Part shown: positions 24,764 to 33,142 of the stretch, piece by piece
Numbering within the stretch: position 1 is the first letter of the stretch
Layout of the letters: every line of letters begins with the position of its first letter
Source: Bacteroidota bacterium
Lineage (GTDB): Bacteria > Bacteroidota > Bacteroidia > B-17B0 > Aurantibacillaceae
Assembly: GCA_016185125.1 (NCBI GenBank)
Contig: JACPOC010000025.1
Span: 62,001-126,000, forward strand
Direction: 5' to 3'
DNA length: 64,000 bases
Notes under the pieces: generated by a model
What the model was told of the DNA's origin: nothing
The model's database searches: none
What the model saw: only the letters and a program-made list of their open reading frames with translations
Translations under genes and position numbers: made by a program

Positions 24764-26497
24764 CTATTTTTTTATTCCATTTTCATAGTGCATACGGTTT
24801 ATTTCCTTACCGCTTTTATCGTAAAAAATCCATTCGCCATCGGGTACACTTTGTAGTTTTCCCTTGCGCCGATCTTTAATAATGGTGTAATTGCTAACCG
24901 ATTGCAGCTTAGTATTGGTGTAATAGCTCACACTTTTTCCGGAAAGTTTTCCGTTTTTAAAATTTTGTACCCGGTTAATTCCGCCGGTTTCGTAAAAATA
25001 AGTCCAACTGCCATGCTGATGGCCTTTTCGGTATTTTCCTTTGGTATCTACAAAATTTCCTTTTTCAAACCATTGGGTATAACCTCCGTGTTTAATACCA
25101 TTTACATAACTGCTTTCTTCGCGTGGCTGACCGGTTTCATAATAGTAATTCCATTTGCCTGCACGTTTTCCTTTTTTATTATACTTTCCTATATAATTTT
25201 GTTTGCCATTTACAAACCAACCTTGCCACAAGCCTGTTAGCTGGCCATCGGTAAAACTTCCTTCATCTTTCTTGGCGCCGGTATCCCACCAACTCATCCA
25301 TAAGCCATTTTCCTTTCCATTTACGTAATTACCTTCTTGTAATTTTTTTCCATTCTCCCACCAAGTTGTCCATATTCCTGTTTTAATCCCATTCTCAAAA
25401 TTACCAAGTTTCCATTTTTCTCCGCCTTTATAAAAATAGTTCCATGACCCGCTTTGTTTGTCGTTTAAAAAATTCCCTACGCTTTCTATCTTACCGTTAG
25501 AATAATAATAGGTCCATTTATCTTCTCTAAGATCATTTTTAAGAGTGCCTGCCATTTCCATAGCACCATCTTCTCTATAAAATTTCCAGAATCCGTTTTT
25601 CTTATTATCCGCAAAATTTCCTTCGCTTTTTATTTTATGATTTGTATAATACGAAGAATAATATCCGTTCAATAATCCATTGCGATAATTAGCTTCATAA
25701 TCCAGCTCGCCATTAGGGTGAAAAAATCGCCAAGTGCTGTCCTGCAAACCGTTTTTATAAATGCCCATAGCTTTAACCACGCCGTTAGTATAGTTGGCGG
25801 TAAGGCTTCCGTTTCCGTTTGTTATCAATTGTTTCCCTTTTGTATCCCATAGATCTAAGAGATATAAAACACTATCGCGGTATTCTTTAAAAAATTTTTT
25901 ATTTCCGTTTTCATAAAACTCTTCCCATTTATCGCAGGGTTTTCCATTACAAAAATGTTGAATAGCCGACACCTTGCCATTTTTAAAATACGATTCTACT
26001 TTTCCTGTACGCTTATCTTTTTCAAAAGTACCTTTGCTTTCTATTTGTCCATTATCAAAAAAATAGATCCATTCACCTTCCTTTTTTCCGTTCACAAAAG
26101 GTTCGCGACTTTTTACGGAACCATTGTCGTGATAGGCTGTCCAGATGCTGTCGGGTAAATTGTTATAATACTTGGTTATTTGCGCAGTTTTGCCCGACTT
26201 AAAATAATAAATGTTGGTGCCCCATTTTTTTCCTTTAAAATAGTGTTCCACCGCTTTTTTTCTCCCGTCCTCGTAATAGATGGTCCAGATACTGTCCTCC
26301 TTACCATCCAGGTAATAACCCTTACGGCTAAGGTTTCCTGATTTGTAAAATTCCATGTGCGCACCGTTAGGCATGCCTTTGTAATAATCTGTTTCTGATT
26401 TTAATTGTGTTTGTTTGTCGTCGTAATATTCTTTTTTTAATTGCGCTGTAAATGTAAAACTCAGAAGCATAAAAAGAACAAGGGTTAAAAATCGCAT
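24764..26497 (-). CDS. secreted protein made of MORN repeats
   Basis: A 577-aa exported protein: signal peptide MRFLTLVLFMLLSFTFTAQ, then about 24 repeats of roughly 22-24 residues of the form GKKEGEWIYFFDNGQIESKG filling the whole mature chain. The repeats have the YxNGxxxGxWxxYYxNG pattern of MORN/YwqK families and should form a long beta-hairpin array. No catalytic domain, anchor or T9SS tail is seen. A near-consensus box (TAACTTTA, 26502-26509) ends 4 bases before the ATG. Function is unknown; a structural or surface scaffold is plausible. Confidence 0.85.
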   Translation of the reverse strand: MRFLTLVLFMLLSFTFTAQLKKEYYDDKQTQLKSETDYYKGMPNGAHMEFYKSGNLSRKGYYLDGKEDSIWTIYYEDGRKKAVEHYFKGKKWGTNIYYFKSGKTAQITKYYNNLPDSIWTAYHDNGSVKSREPFVNGKKEGEWIYFFDNGQIESKGTFEKDKRTGKVESYFKNGKVSAIQHFCNGKPCDKWEEFYENGNKKFFKEYRDSVLYLLDLWDTKGKQLITNGNGSLTANYTNGVVKAMGIYKNGLQDSTWRFFHPNGELDYEANYRNGLLNGYYSSYYTNHKIKSEGNFADNKKNGFWKFYREDGAMEMAGTLKNDLREDKWTYYYSNGKIESVGNFLNDKQSGSWNYFYKGGEKWKLGNFENGIKTGIWTTWWENGKKLQEGNYVNGKENGLWMSWWDTGAKKDEGSFTDGQLTGLWQGWFVNGKQNYIGKYNKKGKRAGKWNYYYETGQPREESSYVNGIKHGGYTQWFEKGNFVDTKGKYRKGHQHGSWTYFYETGGINRVQNFKNGKLSGKSVSYYTNTKLQSVSNYTIIKDRRKGKLQSVPDGEWIFYDKSGKEINRMHYENGIKK

Positions 26498-26549
26498 AAG
26501 GTAAAGTTAACCCGCATAACGCTAAAGAATAGTATAGGTTACAGGTTTT

Positions 26550-26786
26550 GTGAACAATTTTTTGGTTGAAAAGTTCAAGCAAGCATTACAAAATTTGCTT
26601 ACTGAAGGTAAATATTCAGCTAAAAACACTTTAAAATTTGCAAATGAATTAGATAAGTTAATTCGTGAAATCACTTCAGAAAGCAAACTTCAGAAAAAAA
26701 TATTTGATGAGTATTGGAAAGAAAAATTCGGAGAAATATATAATGAAAAGGCTATAGTCGCAAAATCTCAGACAAAAATGTTTTGA
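26550..26786 (+). CDS. small hypothetical protein
   Basis: A 78-aa Lys/Glu-rich, probably all-helical protein (VEKFKQALQNLLTEGKYSAK, then NTLKFANELDKLIREITS), with a GTG start. It lies alone between the divergent MORN gene and convergent dusB. The phrase ANELDKLI recalls the SQELD motif of Spo0E-like phosphatases, but those are Firmicutes proteins and the match is too short to rely on. It could be spurious, though codon content looks like its neighbours. Confidence 0.5.
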   Translation: MNNFLVEKFKQALQNLLTEGKYSAKNTLKFANELDKLIREITSESKLQKKIFDEYWKEKFGEIYNEKAIVAKSQTKMF

Positions 26787-26844
26787 TAGATTGAGTGAGT
26801 CCAAATATATCAATATGAATAATTATTGAAAGAAAAACCGACTC

Positions 26845-27834
26845 TCATCCAACCAACACCGGCATCTGCGCTACCTCATCCAGCACATTTAATATTTCAG
26901 CGGAAGACAATAAAGACACTAATTTGGTGCGCGATTCTTTGAAATTAGGAATACCTCTGAAATAGTTCGCGTAATGACTGCGCATTTCAATCGTTCCCAG
27001 CTTTTCGCCTTTCCATTCAACCGATTTTAATAAATGAGCTTTACACACTTCCACACGGTTTTTAATTGTTGGCGCAGGAAGACGTTCTCCGGTTTTAAAA
27101 AAATGTTTTACTTCGTTAAAAATCCAAGGATTACCAATGGCGGCACGGCCAATCATAATGCCATCCACACCATAACGGTTTTTATATTCTAAAGCTTTTT
27201 CAGGACTATCAATATCGCCATTTCCAAAAATGGGAATTTTTATACGCGGATTATTTTTTACCTCCGCAATATGCTCCCACCTTGCTTGGCCTTTATACAT
27301 TTGCGCCCGCGTTCGCCCGTGTATGGCAAGTGCCTTAATACCAACATCTTGCAAGCGTTCAGCCACTTCCATAATGTTAATGCTTGTATCATCCCAACCT
27401 AAACGGGTTTTAACCGTTACAGGCAAATTAGTTGATTTTATAACTGCCGTTGTTAAACGCACCATCAAATCAATATCTTTTAACACACCCGCTCCCGCGC
27501 CTTTGCAAACTACTTTTTTTACAGGGCAGCCAAAATTAATATCCAGAATATCAGGCTGAGTTGCATCTACAATTTTAGCGGAAAGAGCCATTGCTTCTTC
27601 ATCGCCTCCGAAGATCTGAATTCCTACGGGACGTTCATAATCAAAAATATCCAGTTTTTTTCTGCTCTTGATCGCATCACGTATTAATCCTTCGCTGCTG
27701 ATGAACTCCGTGTACATCAAATCAGCTCCGTATTGTTTACACACATAACGGAATGGCGGATCGCTTACATCCTCCATAGGAGCAAGCAATAAGGGAAAAT
27801 CCGGTAATTGAATATGGTCGCCTATTTTAATCAA
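26845..27834 (-). CDS. dusB: tRNA-dihydrouridine synthase
   Basis: An FMN enzyme that reduces uridine in the tRNA D-loop. Family signatures: FPLLLAPMEDVSDPPFRYVC at the N-terminus, DILDINFGCPVKKVVCKGAG with the catalytic cysteine, LAIHGRTRAQMYKGQARW and FGNGDIDSPEKAL. Length 329 aa. Start is TTG at 27834; this is supported by an exact -7 box ending 5 bases upstream and by the normal family N-terminus MIKIGDHIQLPDFP. Confidence 0.94.
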   Translation of the reverse strand: MIKIGDHIQLPDFPLLLAPMEDVSDPPFRYVCKQYGADLMYTEFISSEGLIRDAIKSRKKLDIFDYERPVGIQIFGGDEEAMALSAKIVDATQPDILDINFGCPVKKVVCKGAGAGVLKDIDLMVRLTTAVIKSTNLPVTVKTRLGWDDTSINIMEVAERLQDVGIKALAIHGRTRAQMYKGQARWEHIAEVKNNPRIKIPIFGNGDIDSPEKALEYKNRYGVDGIMIGRAAIGNPWIFNEVKHFFKTGERLPAPTIKNRVEVCKAHLLKSVEWKGEKLGTIEMRSHYANYFRGIPNFKESRTKLVSLLSSAEILNVLDEVAQMPVLVG

Positions 27835-27839
27835 GGCCG

Positions 27840-27847
27840 CAAAGATA
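27840..27847 (-). promoter_or_regulatory. -7 box (TATCTTTG) of dusB
   Basis: An exact TAnnTTTG match on the minus strand, 5 bases before the TTG start, which predicts a leaderless or nearly leaderless dusB mRNA. It lies between the 21-bp repeat array and the gene. Confidence 0.6.
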
Positions 27848-27925
27848 CGTAATTTACAGCTTTGTATTTTTGAGGAATTAGATCCGCATATACAGATTTT
27901 TCCGATACATAAGATGCCTTTATGG

Positions 27926-28213
27926 GATAGAGACTAAGGTTTTCTCGATGCAGACGATGGTTTTCTCGATGCAGACATAGGTTTTCTCGATACAAAAGAT
28001 GTGCTTCTCGATACAAAAGACGACCTTCTCTATTCAGATGATGCTTGTCTCTATCAAGACGATGGCTTTCTTGATACAGAAGATGGTTAGCTCTATCGAG
28101 ACGATGGTTTTCTCGATACAGACGAAGGTTAGCTCTATCGAGACGATGGGCTTCTATATAAAGGCTCTTCTCTATACAGATGATGGTTGTTTCTATCGAA
28201 AAAGTGATTTTTC
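27926..28213. repeat. 21-bp tandem repeat array (minisatellite)
   Basis: Eleven consecutive units keep an exact 21-base period from 27926 to 28156, each close to GATACAGACGATGGTTTTCT plus C. A shortened 16-base unit (28157-28172) and two more diverged units follow to about 28213; a weakly similar stretch precedes it from about 27904. Because 21 is a multiple of 3, open frames run through it on both strands, with heptads such as FSIQKTT on plus and LYRENLC on minus. These have no sound starts or family and I do not call them genes. The remaining 100 bases to the next gene hold nothing clear. Confidence 0.88.
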
Positions 28214-28321
28214 GGGTTTACGAGTGCTTTATATTCTACAGGATTACAAATCTTACGAAACGCGTTGGCTTGAAAACTTAAGGATGGCATAAAATTAGTA
28301 TATTTAAAAATAAAGCGCATT

Positions 28322-29653
28322 TTGAAAAAAGTCATTATCTTATTTTTAATTAGCGTATCATTTGTAATACATTCTCAACAGTTGGATTGGATGCAAACTG
28401 CCCATTATGAATGCACAACTGATCCTCAAGGAATGGATGTCGATATATTCGGTAATATCTATATCTGTGGTAATTATGGCATTTCTCCCGGAGGAAACTC
28501 CAGCGGAACTAATGGTTATTTTATACAAAAGTATTCTCCGGCAGGCACATTGATGTGGGCAGATACCTCTTCCGGAGAGTCTTGGGGTGTAACGGGTCGC
28601 GGAGGCGTTGTGTGCGACCCAATTGGTAACGCTTATTTTTCCGTACGAGTAATGGGGAGTGATAGTATTCGGATAGGTAATTTGAAATATCCACCTAGCA
28701 AAATGTACATTATTAAATATAATCCTGGGGGACAAATAATTTGGGTGAAAAGTGAAGTACTCGATCCGTATGGCATGGCGAGAGATGCGCAGGGATTTAT
28801 CTATGTGACAGGTAGCGGTTTTACAAATAAGTACGACCAAATGGGAAATCTGCAGATGACAATTCCCGACGGCTCAACCTATATTTCAATAGATGAACTA
28901 GGGAATATTCATTTGCCGGGGCGCAAATATAGCGCCACAGGTGCCCAAATATGGATTAACTCAGCGTATTATTCATCTGTTATTGCAGCAGATTCGATTG
29001 GAAATACTTACATGTCGAATTTGGCAAGTTGGGGGAATTATAGCTATTTAACAAAGGTAAGCCCCACTGGACAATATTTATGGGGTATTACAGTGCCTTA
29101 TCATAACGGTGGAGCGATAAAGTGTGATAAAAATGGTAATGTTTATGTTACTGGGGAAGATAGTACCGGCATGTTGATTACTAAATATGACAGTAATGGT
29201 AATCTTCAATGGAACTGGCATAAGGCTAATCCTGTTTTAGGTAGCGTTTCTCCTCATTATTATTTTAGTGCTAATGGGGATATCAATTTATATAATGGCA
29301 ACGTTTATTTTTCAGGCTTAAAAAACATGCAGTGTATGGAAACCTTTCTGGTTAAATTAACTGAGCCGGGCTCTACTACTTCACTTTATGAGCATAAGTT
29401 GGATTACTCGATAACTATTTCGCCAAACCCATCCTCCTCCGAATTTTTAATTTCTTTTAAGACTCTGGGCAAGGAATCGCTTACTATAAAAGTTATGGAT
29501 GCGTTGGGTAAATTGCTTTATACAAAAGGGGAAATTTTATTTACCCACCATTTAAAAGAAATTCTTGATTTGAGCCATATTCCAAAAGGCATTTACTTTG
29601 TGCAAATCAATACGGGTAAGGTAAGTGAGGTAAGGAAGATAGTGCTGGAGTAA
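28322..29653 (+). CDS. T9SS-secreted beta-propeller (SBBP-like) protein
   Basis: A 443-aa exported protein: signal peptide KKVIILFLISVSFVIHSQ, then repeats with the pattern DIFGNIYICGNYG, DPIGNAYFSVRV, DAQGFIYVTGSGF, DKNGNVYVTGEDS, typical of SBBP-type propellers. The C-terminus is a type A T9SS sorting domain (SITISPNPSSSEFLISF, IPKGIYFVQINTG, RKIVLE). Start is TTG, with no other suitable codon. Surface location is expected; substrate is unknown. Confidence 0.87.
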   Translation: MKKVIILFLISVSFVIHSQQLDWMQTAHYECTTDPQGMDVDIFGNIYICGNYGISPGGNSSGTNGYFIQKYSPAGTLMWADTSSGESWGVTGRGGVVCDPIGNAYFSVRVMGSDSIRIGNLKYPPSKMYIIKYNPGGQIIWVKSEVLDPYGMARDAQGFIYVTGSGFTNKYDQMGNLQMTIPDGSTYISIDELGNIHLPGRKYSATGAQIWINSAYYSSVIAADSIGNTYMSNLASWGNYSYLTKVSPTGQYLWGITVPYHNGGAIKCDKNGNVYVTGEDSTGMLITKYDSNGNLQWNWHKANPVLGSVSPHYYFSANGDINLYNGNVYFSGLKNMQCMETFLVKLTEPGSTTSLYEHKLDYSITISPNPSSSEFLISFKTLGKESLTIKVMDALGKLLYTKGEILFTHHLKEILDLSHIPKGIYFVQINTGKVSEVRKIVLE

Positions 29654-29691
29654 TTAAAAATTAGGTCAATGTCCCTGCATTCGTCACTCAA

Positions 29692-29724
29692 AGAGATTGC
29701 TTCGCGAAAATGCTCGCAATGACG
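29692..29724. repeat. REP-like intergenic repeat
   Basis: ATTGC and GCAAT flank TTCGCGAAAATGCTC, giving a short imperfect hairpin; the sequence reads as the common environmental-genome repeat type beginning GTCATTGCGAGC on the other strand. A second partial copy (GATTGCTTCGGGAAGC) lies at about 29883-29898, touching the fabH end. The perfect palindrome CCTCGCGAGG is at 29740-29749. Confidence 0.5.
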
Positions 29725-29778
29725 GTTTCTTGTCCACATCCTCGCGAGGGTTTTTCACCCGACGCGATCTCAATTTAG

Positions 29779-29868
29779 AACGCAGATAACACAGGTTTTA
29801 TATGATTTATTAGGGTATAAATTCTCCCCTTAAACTCATGCGCCTTAGCGTCTCCTAAACTCTGCGTT
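29779..29868. repeat. 90-bp intergenic element with 8-bp inverted ends
   Basis: AACGCAGA (29779-29786) and TCTGCGTT (29861-29868) are perfect inverted ends of a 90-base AT-rich stretch. It sits between the two REP-like pieces, so this 246-base gap is built of repeats. No coding capacity is seen. Confidence 0.45.
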
Positions 29869-29899
29869 GAATTGACGGAAAAGATTGCTTCGGGAAGCC

Positions 29900-30901
29900 T
29901 TAAGCTTTCGCTTTGGTATCATAAGCCCATTTCAGATAAATGGCGCCCCAGGTAAAGCCGCCGCCAAACGCGGAAATAATGATGTTATCGCCTTTTTTAA
30001 GTTGATGTTCGTAATCCCACAGTAATAATGGAATAGTACCTGCGGTGGTATTACCGTATCGCTGTATGTTCATTAAAACTTTTTCGGACCCCACGCCCAT
30101 GCGGCTTGCAGTTGCTTCTATAATGCGTTTGTTGGCCTGATGCGCTACCAGATAATTTACATCGTCCGCGGTTAAATTATTTTTCTCCATAATCTTGGCA
30201 CTCACCTCGGCCATGTTGTACACTGCATGCTTAAAAACAGTTTGACCCTCCTGATGCACATAATGCATTTTATTGGTAACCGTATCCATGGAAGAAGGAT
30301 TTAAAGAACCCCCCGCTTTCATGTGCAAATAGTTAACGCCATTACCATCGGCATGTAAAATAAAGTCCTGAATGCCCATTCCTTCATTATTCGGCTCCAA
30401 AAGAATGGCGCCGCAACCATCGCCAAAAATAACACAGGTTGTTCGGTCTTCATAATCAATAATGCGGCTCATCATATCAGCGCCTACAATAACTACTTTT
30501 TTATAACGACCGGTTTCAATAAACTGTGCGCCGGTTGCAAGGCCGTAAATAAATCCGGAACATGCTGCGGAAAGATCAAATCCCCAGGCATTGGTAGCCC
30601 CAATTTTTGCGCAAAGAATGTTTGCGGTTGCAGGAAAAACCATATCGGGAGTAACGGTAGCCAAAATAAGAAGATCTATTTCCGTGGGCTTCATTCCGCT
30701 TTTTTTACAAAGAAGATTTACAGCCTCCACGGCCATATCGGAAGTAGCTTTTTTTGGATCTTTTTCAATATGACGCTGCTGGATACCTGTGCGGGTGGTG
30801 ATCCACTCATCGGTAGTGTCAATTATTTTTTCCAGATCGGCATTGGTAACAATGTTATCCGGTAAAAAACCTGCAACGGCAGTTATGGCAGCTTTTATCA
30901 T
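29900..30901 (-). CDS. fabH: beta-ketoacyl-ACP synthase III
   Basis: Starts fatty-acid synthesis by condensing acetyl-CoA (or a branched acyl-CoA) with malonyl-ACP. 333 aa with the Cys-His-Asn triad: C114 in DLSAACSGFIYGL, His in YLVAHQANKRII, Asn in QRYGNTTAGTIPLLL. The C-terminal SAFGGGFTWGAIYLKW is typical. It overlaps the plsX end by one base and is the last gene of DUF177-rpmF-plsX-fabH. Confidence 0.96.
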   Translation of the reverse strand: MIKAAITAVAGFLPDNIVTNADLEKIIDTTDEWITTRTGIQQRHIEKDPKKATSDMAVEAVNLLCKKSGMKPTEIDLLILATVTPDMVFPATANILCAKIGATNAWGFDLSAACSGFIYGLATGAQFIETGRYKKVVIVGADMMSRIIDYEDRTTCVIFGDGCGAILLEPNNEGMGIQDFILHADGNGVNYLHMKAGGSLNPSSMDTVTNKMHYVHQEGQTVFKHAVYNMAEVSAKIMEKNNLTADDVNYLVAHQANKRIIEATASRMGVGSEKVLMNIQRYGNTTAGTIPLLLWDYEHQLKKGDNIIISAFGGGFTWGAIYLKWAYDTKAKA

Positions 30902-31839
30902 TATTGAAAAACTTGTTTTATTTTCTCATCCAGTTTAACATTCACCATATCTCGCGCAAGCAATAAAACATTTTTAAAAGCCAGGGGAGAAGACCGGCCA
31001 TGACTGATAAGCACATTGGAGTTGATTCCTAAGATGGGAGTGCCGCCGTATCTTTCGTAATTAAATTTTTCGAAATACTCATCCTCGTATTTTCGCTGTT
31101 TAAGCATTTTATAAAAAGCCTCTGAGTTTTTTAAAACAACATTTCCCACAAAACCTTCGCAAACAATTACATCGGCTTTGTCGCTAAAAATATCATCACC
31201 CTCAATGTTTCCTACAAAATTAAAATCCTTTGAATCCTTCATTAAATTATAAGCGGCCTGCGAAACCAAATTCCCTTTTTCGGGCTCTTCCCCAATATTT
31301 AATAAACCTACTTTAGGGTTGTTGATCTTATACATTTCCTTGGCGCAGATAGAACCAAGAATACCAAATTGATACAATACATCGGGCTTGCAATCGGCAT
31401 TTGTGCCTACATCCAATATAATGCCATAGCCTCCGTTTTCTTTAGGAACTATTCCCGTAATACAAGGTCTGATAACACCCGGCACAGCTTTAACGGTAAA
31501 CATAGCGCCAACCAACATAGCTCCGGTATTGCCGGCACTTGCAAAGGCGTTTATTTGATTTTCTTTTAAATGTTTAAAGCCAAGGAAAATGCTGCTGTTT
31601 GGTTTTTGAGAGAAAGCTTTTGTAGGATGCTCGCCCATTTCAATTACTTCAGTTGTATGAACATAATCGAATTGATTGGGATCAATGTTTTTAGAAACGA
31701 AATATTCCTTTGCAGGAATACTGTCGCCGAACAATACCAACTTTACATCGGCAGGAAGTTCTTTGGAAGCTAATATTACGCCTTCCAGGCAATTGTGAGG
31801 GGCGTGATCGCCGCCGGAAATATCAAAACCGATTTTCAT
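30901..31839 (-). CDS. plsX: phosphate acyltransferase PlsX
   Basis: Makes acyl-phosphate from acyl-ACP for phospholipid synthesis. 312 aa, with the N-terminal MKIGFDISGGDHAPHNCLEG, FASAGNTGAMLVGAMF, ILDVGTNADCKPDVLYQFG and VCEGFVGNVVLKNSEAF characteristic of PlsX. It is next to fabH and downstream of rpmF, a widely kept order. An intrinsic terminator lies between rpmF and plsX, so plsX-fabH may also have their own promoter or depend on read-through. Confidence 0.96.
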   Translation of the reverse strand: MKIGFDISGGDHAPHNCLEGVILASKELPADVKLVLFGDSIPAKEYFVSKNIDPNQFDYVHTTEVIEMGEHPTKAFSQKPNSSIFLGFKHLKENQINAFASAGNTGAMLVGAMFTVKAVPGVIRPCITGIVPKENGGYGIILDVGTNADCKPDVLYQFGILGSICAKEMYKINNPKVGLLNIGEEPEKGNLVSQAAYNLMKDSKDFNFVGNIEGDDIFSDKADVIVCEGFVGNVVLKNSEAFYKMLKQRKYEDEYFEKFNYERYGGTPILGINSNVLISHGRSSPLAFKNVLLLARDMVNVKLDEKIKQVFQ

Positions 31840-31906
31840 CTATTCTAAGGCTAAACTTAATTAATAACAGATTACAATAATACAATTTTAAAACCCTATA
31901 AAAAAC

Positions 31907-31934
31907 AAAAAGCAGGTTTTTTGACCTGCTTTTT
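31907..31934 (-). terminator. intrinsic terminator after rpmF
   Basis: An 11-bp stem, AAAAAGCAGGT / ACCTGCTTTTT, with a 6-base loop, lies 19 bases past the rpmF stop; its 3' arm on the minus strand ends in five T. It would uncouple much of plsX-fabH transcription from the DUF177-rpmF transcript. Confidence 0.75.
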
Positions 31935-31953
31935 TAAATATACTAATTAACAA

Positions 31954-32142
31954 TTATGCCTGAGCTTTTTCCATTACTACTTTTCCTTTGTAGTAGAGTT
32001 TTCCTTCAAACCAGTGAGCGCGGTGCATTAAATGCGCTTCGCCTGTTGTGCTGTCTTTTGATATGGTCATAGATGGCGCTTTATAAGTTGCACGGCGAGA
32101 ATCTCTGCGTGAGCGCGATAGTTTTCTTTTTGGATTAGGCAT
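31954..32142 (-). CDS. rpmF: 50S ribosomal protein L32
   Basis: A 62-aa ribosomal protein starting [20 protein letters not shown], the bL32 signature, with [17 protein letters not shown] at the C-terminus. The usual zinc-binding CxxC pairs are absent, so this is a zinc-free form. It lies 11 bases after the DUF177 gene, the standard partner. Confidence 0.95.
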   Translation of the reverse strand: MPNPKRKLSRSRRDSRRATYKAPSMTISKDSTTGEAHLMHRAHWFEGKLYYKGKVVMEKAQA

Positions 32143-32153
32143 GGTTTCTTGTT

Positions 32154-32681
32154 TTAATTTTTATTATTTTTTAATTTATTTAATTGCTCCCACAAGGGGT
32201 TTATCGGTTCTTGTTTTGTTTCGGTACTTATGCTTTTCAATTTATCAAGTGTTTCGTAATCGCATTTATAACTTTCTTCGTCTATTTCGCAGGGCACTTT
32301 ACGCACCGGCAAGGCTAAAATAATGTATTCGTAAATATACTGCGCCACTTCAAACTCAGATTCTCCTTCGGCAATCACCAGAATTTCATCGGTGCTTTCT
32401 TCAGGATTACCATGTTTAATAACAAGGTTTTCGCTGGCTTCAATAGGAAAATCAAAAGCTTTTACGCAGCGGTCGCATTCTATACCCACAGTACCTCTTA
32501 TTTCAAAATTCATTTGAAGCAGGTTATTCTGTTTAGTGAGTATGGCCACAACATGCAAATCTGCACTTTGTATTTCACTGTCTTCAATCGTTTTAAAGAA
32601 CTTATCGGTTACCTCAAATTCAAATTCATGAATTCCAACAGGTAAGCCGGCAAATTGTATTATGTACTGACTTTTACCCAT
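32154..32681 (-). CDS. DUF177 (YceD family) protein
   Basis: A 175-aa protein of the YceD/DUF177 family, which is encoded directly upstream of rpmF in most bacteria and is linked to 23S rRNA accumulation. Visible features are [18 protein letters not shown], then [18 protein letters not shown] and the terminal [11 protein letters not shown]. The frame is open six codons further to a GTG at 32699, but the last base of an exact -7 box falls on that GTG, so the ATG at 32681 is the start. Confidence 0.88.
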   Translation of the reverse strand: MGKSQYIIQFAGLPVGIHEFEFEVTDKFFKTIEDSEIQSADLHVVAILTKQNNLLQMNFEIRGTVGIECDRCVKAFDFPIEASENLVIKHGNPEESTDEILVIAEGESEFEVAQYIYEYIILALPVRKVPCEIDEESYKCDYETLDKLKSISTETKQEPINPLWEQLNKLKNNKN

Positions 32682-32698
32682 TCCTTTAAAAAGGGACA

Positions 32699-32706
32699 CA
32701 AAATTA
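32699..32706 (-). promoter_or_regulatory. -7 box (TAATTTTG) of DUF177-rpmF
   Basis: An exact TAnnTTTG match on the minus strand, ending 17 bases before the ATG at 32681. It overlaps the alternative GTG start and rules it out. Confidence 0.6.
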
Positions 32707-32772
32707 CTGTTTTTTAGTTAATATGCAAAAGAATTTCCGCTTTTATCCATGCTAACACCTTTCTACCTAAAT

Positions 32773-32803
32773 AAAAAAAGCCGTCAACTTTCGCAAACGG
32801 CTT
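32773..32803 (-). terminator. intrinsic terminator after rpmH
   Basis: AAGCCGT (32778-32784) pairs with ACGGCTT (32797-32803) around a 12-base loop, with a minus-strand run of seven T beginning in the stem. It lies 20 bases past the rpmH stop. Confidence 0.7.
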
Positions 32804-32823
32804 ATATTATTTAATTTTAAAAA

Positions 32824-32979
32824 CTATTTGTGAGTTTTTTCGCTGCTAACGGTTAATTTTTTACGTCCGCGTGTACGGCGTGCTGCAATTACACGACGGC
32901 CATTTGCTGAAGCCATACGCTCTCTGAATCCATGTTTGTTTTTTCTTTTGCGCTGCGATGGTTGGAAGGTACGTTTCAT
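32824..32979 (-). CDS. rpmH: 50S ribosomal protein L34
   Basis: Read from the minus strand: [20 protein letters not shown], then [20 protein letters not shown] and a short tail [11 protein letters not shown], 51 aa. This is bL34. It is shorter than many gene-calling cut-offs. rnpA, its usual neighbour in other phyla, is 29 kb away. It has its own terminator. Confidence 0.96.
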   Translation of the reverse strand: MKRTFQPSQRKRKNKHGFRERMASANGRRVIAARRTRGRKKLTVSSEKTHK

Positions 32980-33125
32980 TTCTATATGTGTTAAATGTTA
33001 ATGTATTTTTTAAAATGGATTGCAAATATACGGCCTATTTCTAAACCACACAAATTTTATTATAAAAAACACAAATTTAGCCTCTTTTGATTACAATATA
33101 ATGACACTTAATGGATTTTAAGGCT

Positions 33126-33133
33126 TAATTTTG
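33126..33133 (+). promoter_or_regulatory. -7 box (TAATTTTG) of the ABC exporter
   Basis: An exact TAnnTTTG match ending 9 bases before the ATG at 33143. It overlaps the alternative TTG start at 33131, which is therefore unlikely to be used. Confidence 0.6.
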
Positions 33134-33142
33134 CAAAATACT

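Noticed and set aside
23124-26497. Toxin-antitoxin system from the YwqK name
   Set aside because: Only MORN repeats are visible; no toxin or small partner gene is adjacent, and both proteins are exported.
26550-26786. Spo0E-like phosphatase
   Set aside because: Only a short ANELDKLI resemblance to SQELD; sporulation genes are not expected in this phylum.
27831-28016. Minus-strand ORF of LYREN-type heptads ending in a TTGA overlap with dusB
   Set aside because: It looks like coupled translation, but an exact -7 box for dusB lies inside it, the start is a codon inside the repeat array, and heptads follow from the 21-base period.
11884-28213. CRISPR arrays
   Set aside because: Neither tandem array has alternating identical repeats and unique spacers, and no cas gene is in the window.
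27999-28292. Plus-strand ORF of FSIQ-type heptads
   Set aside because: No proper start, no family, and the periodicity comes from the DNA repeat; the unit degenerates at the 16-base copy.
32682-32699. Longer GTG start for the DUF177 gene
   Set aside because: The last base of an exact TAnnTTTG box falls on that GTG, so it would be at or upstream of the transcript start.
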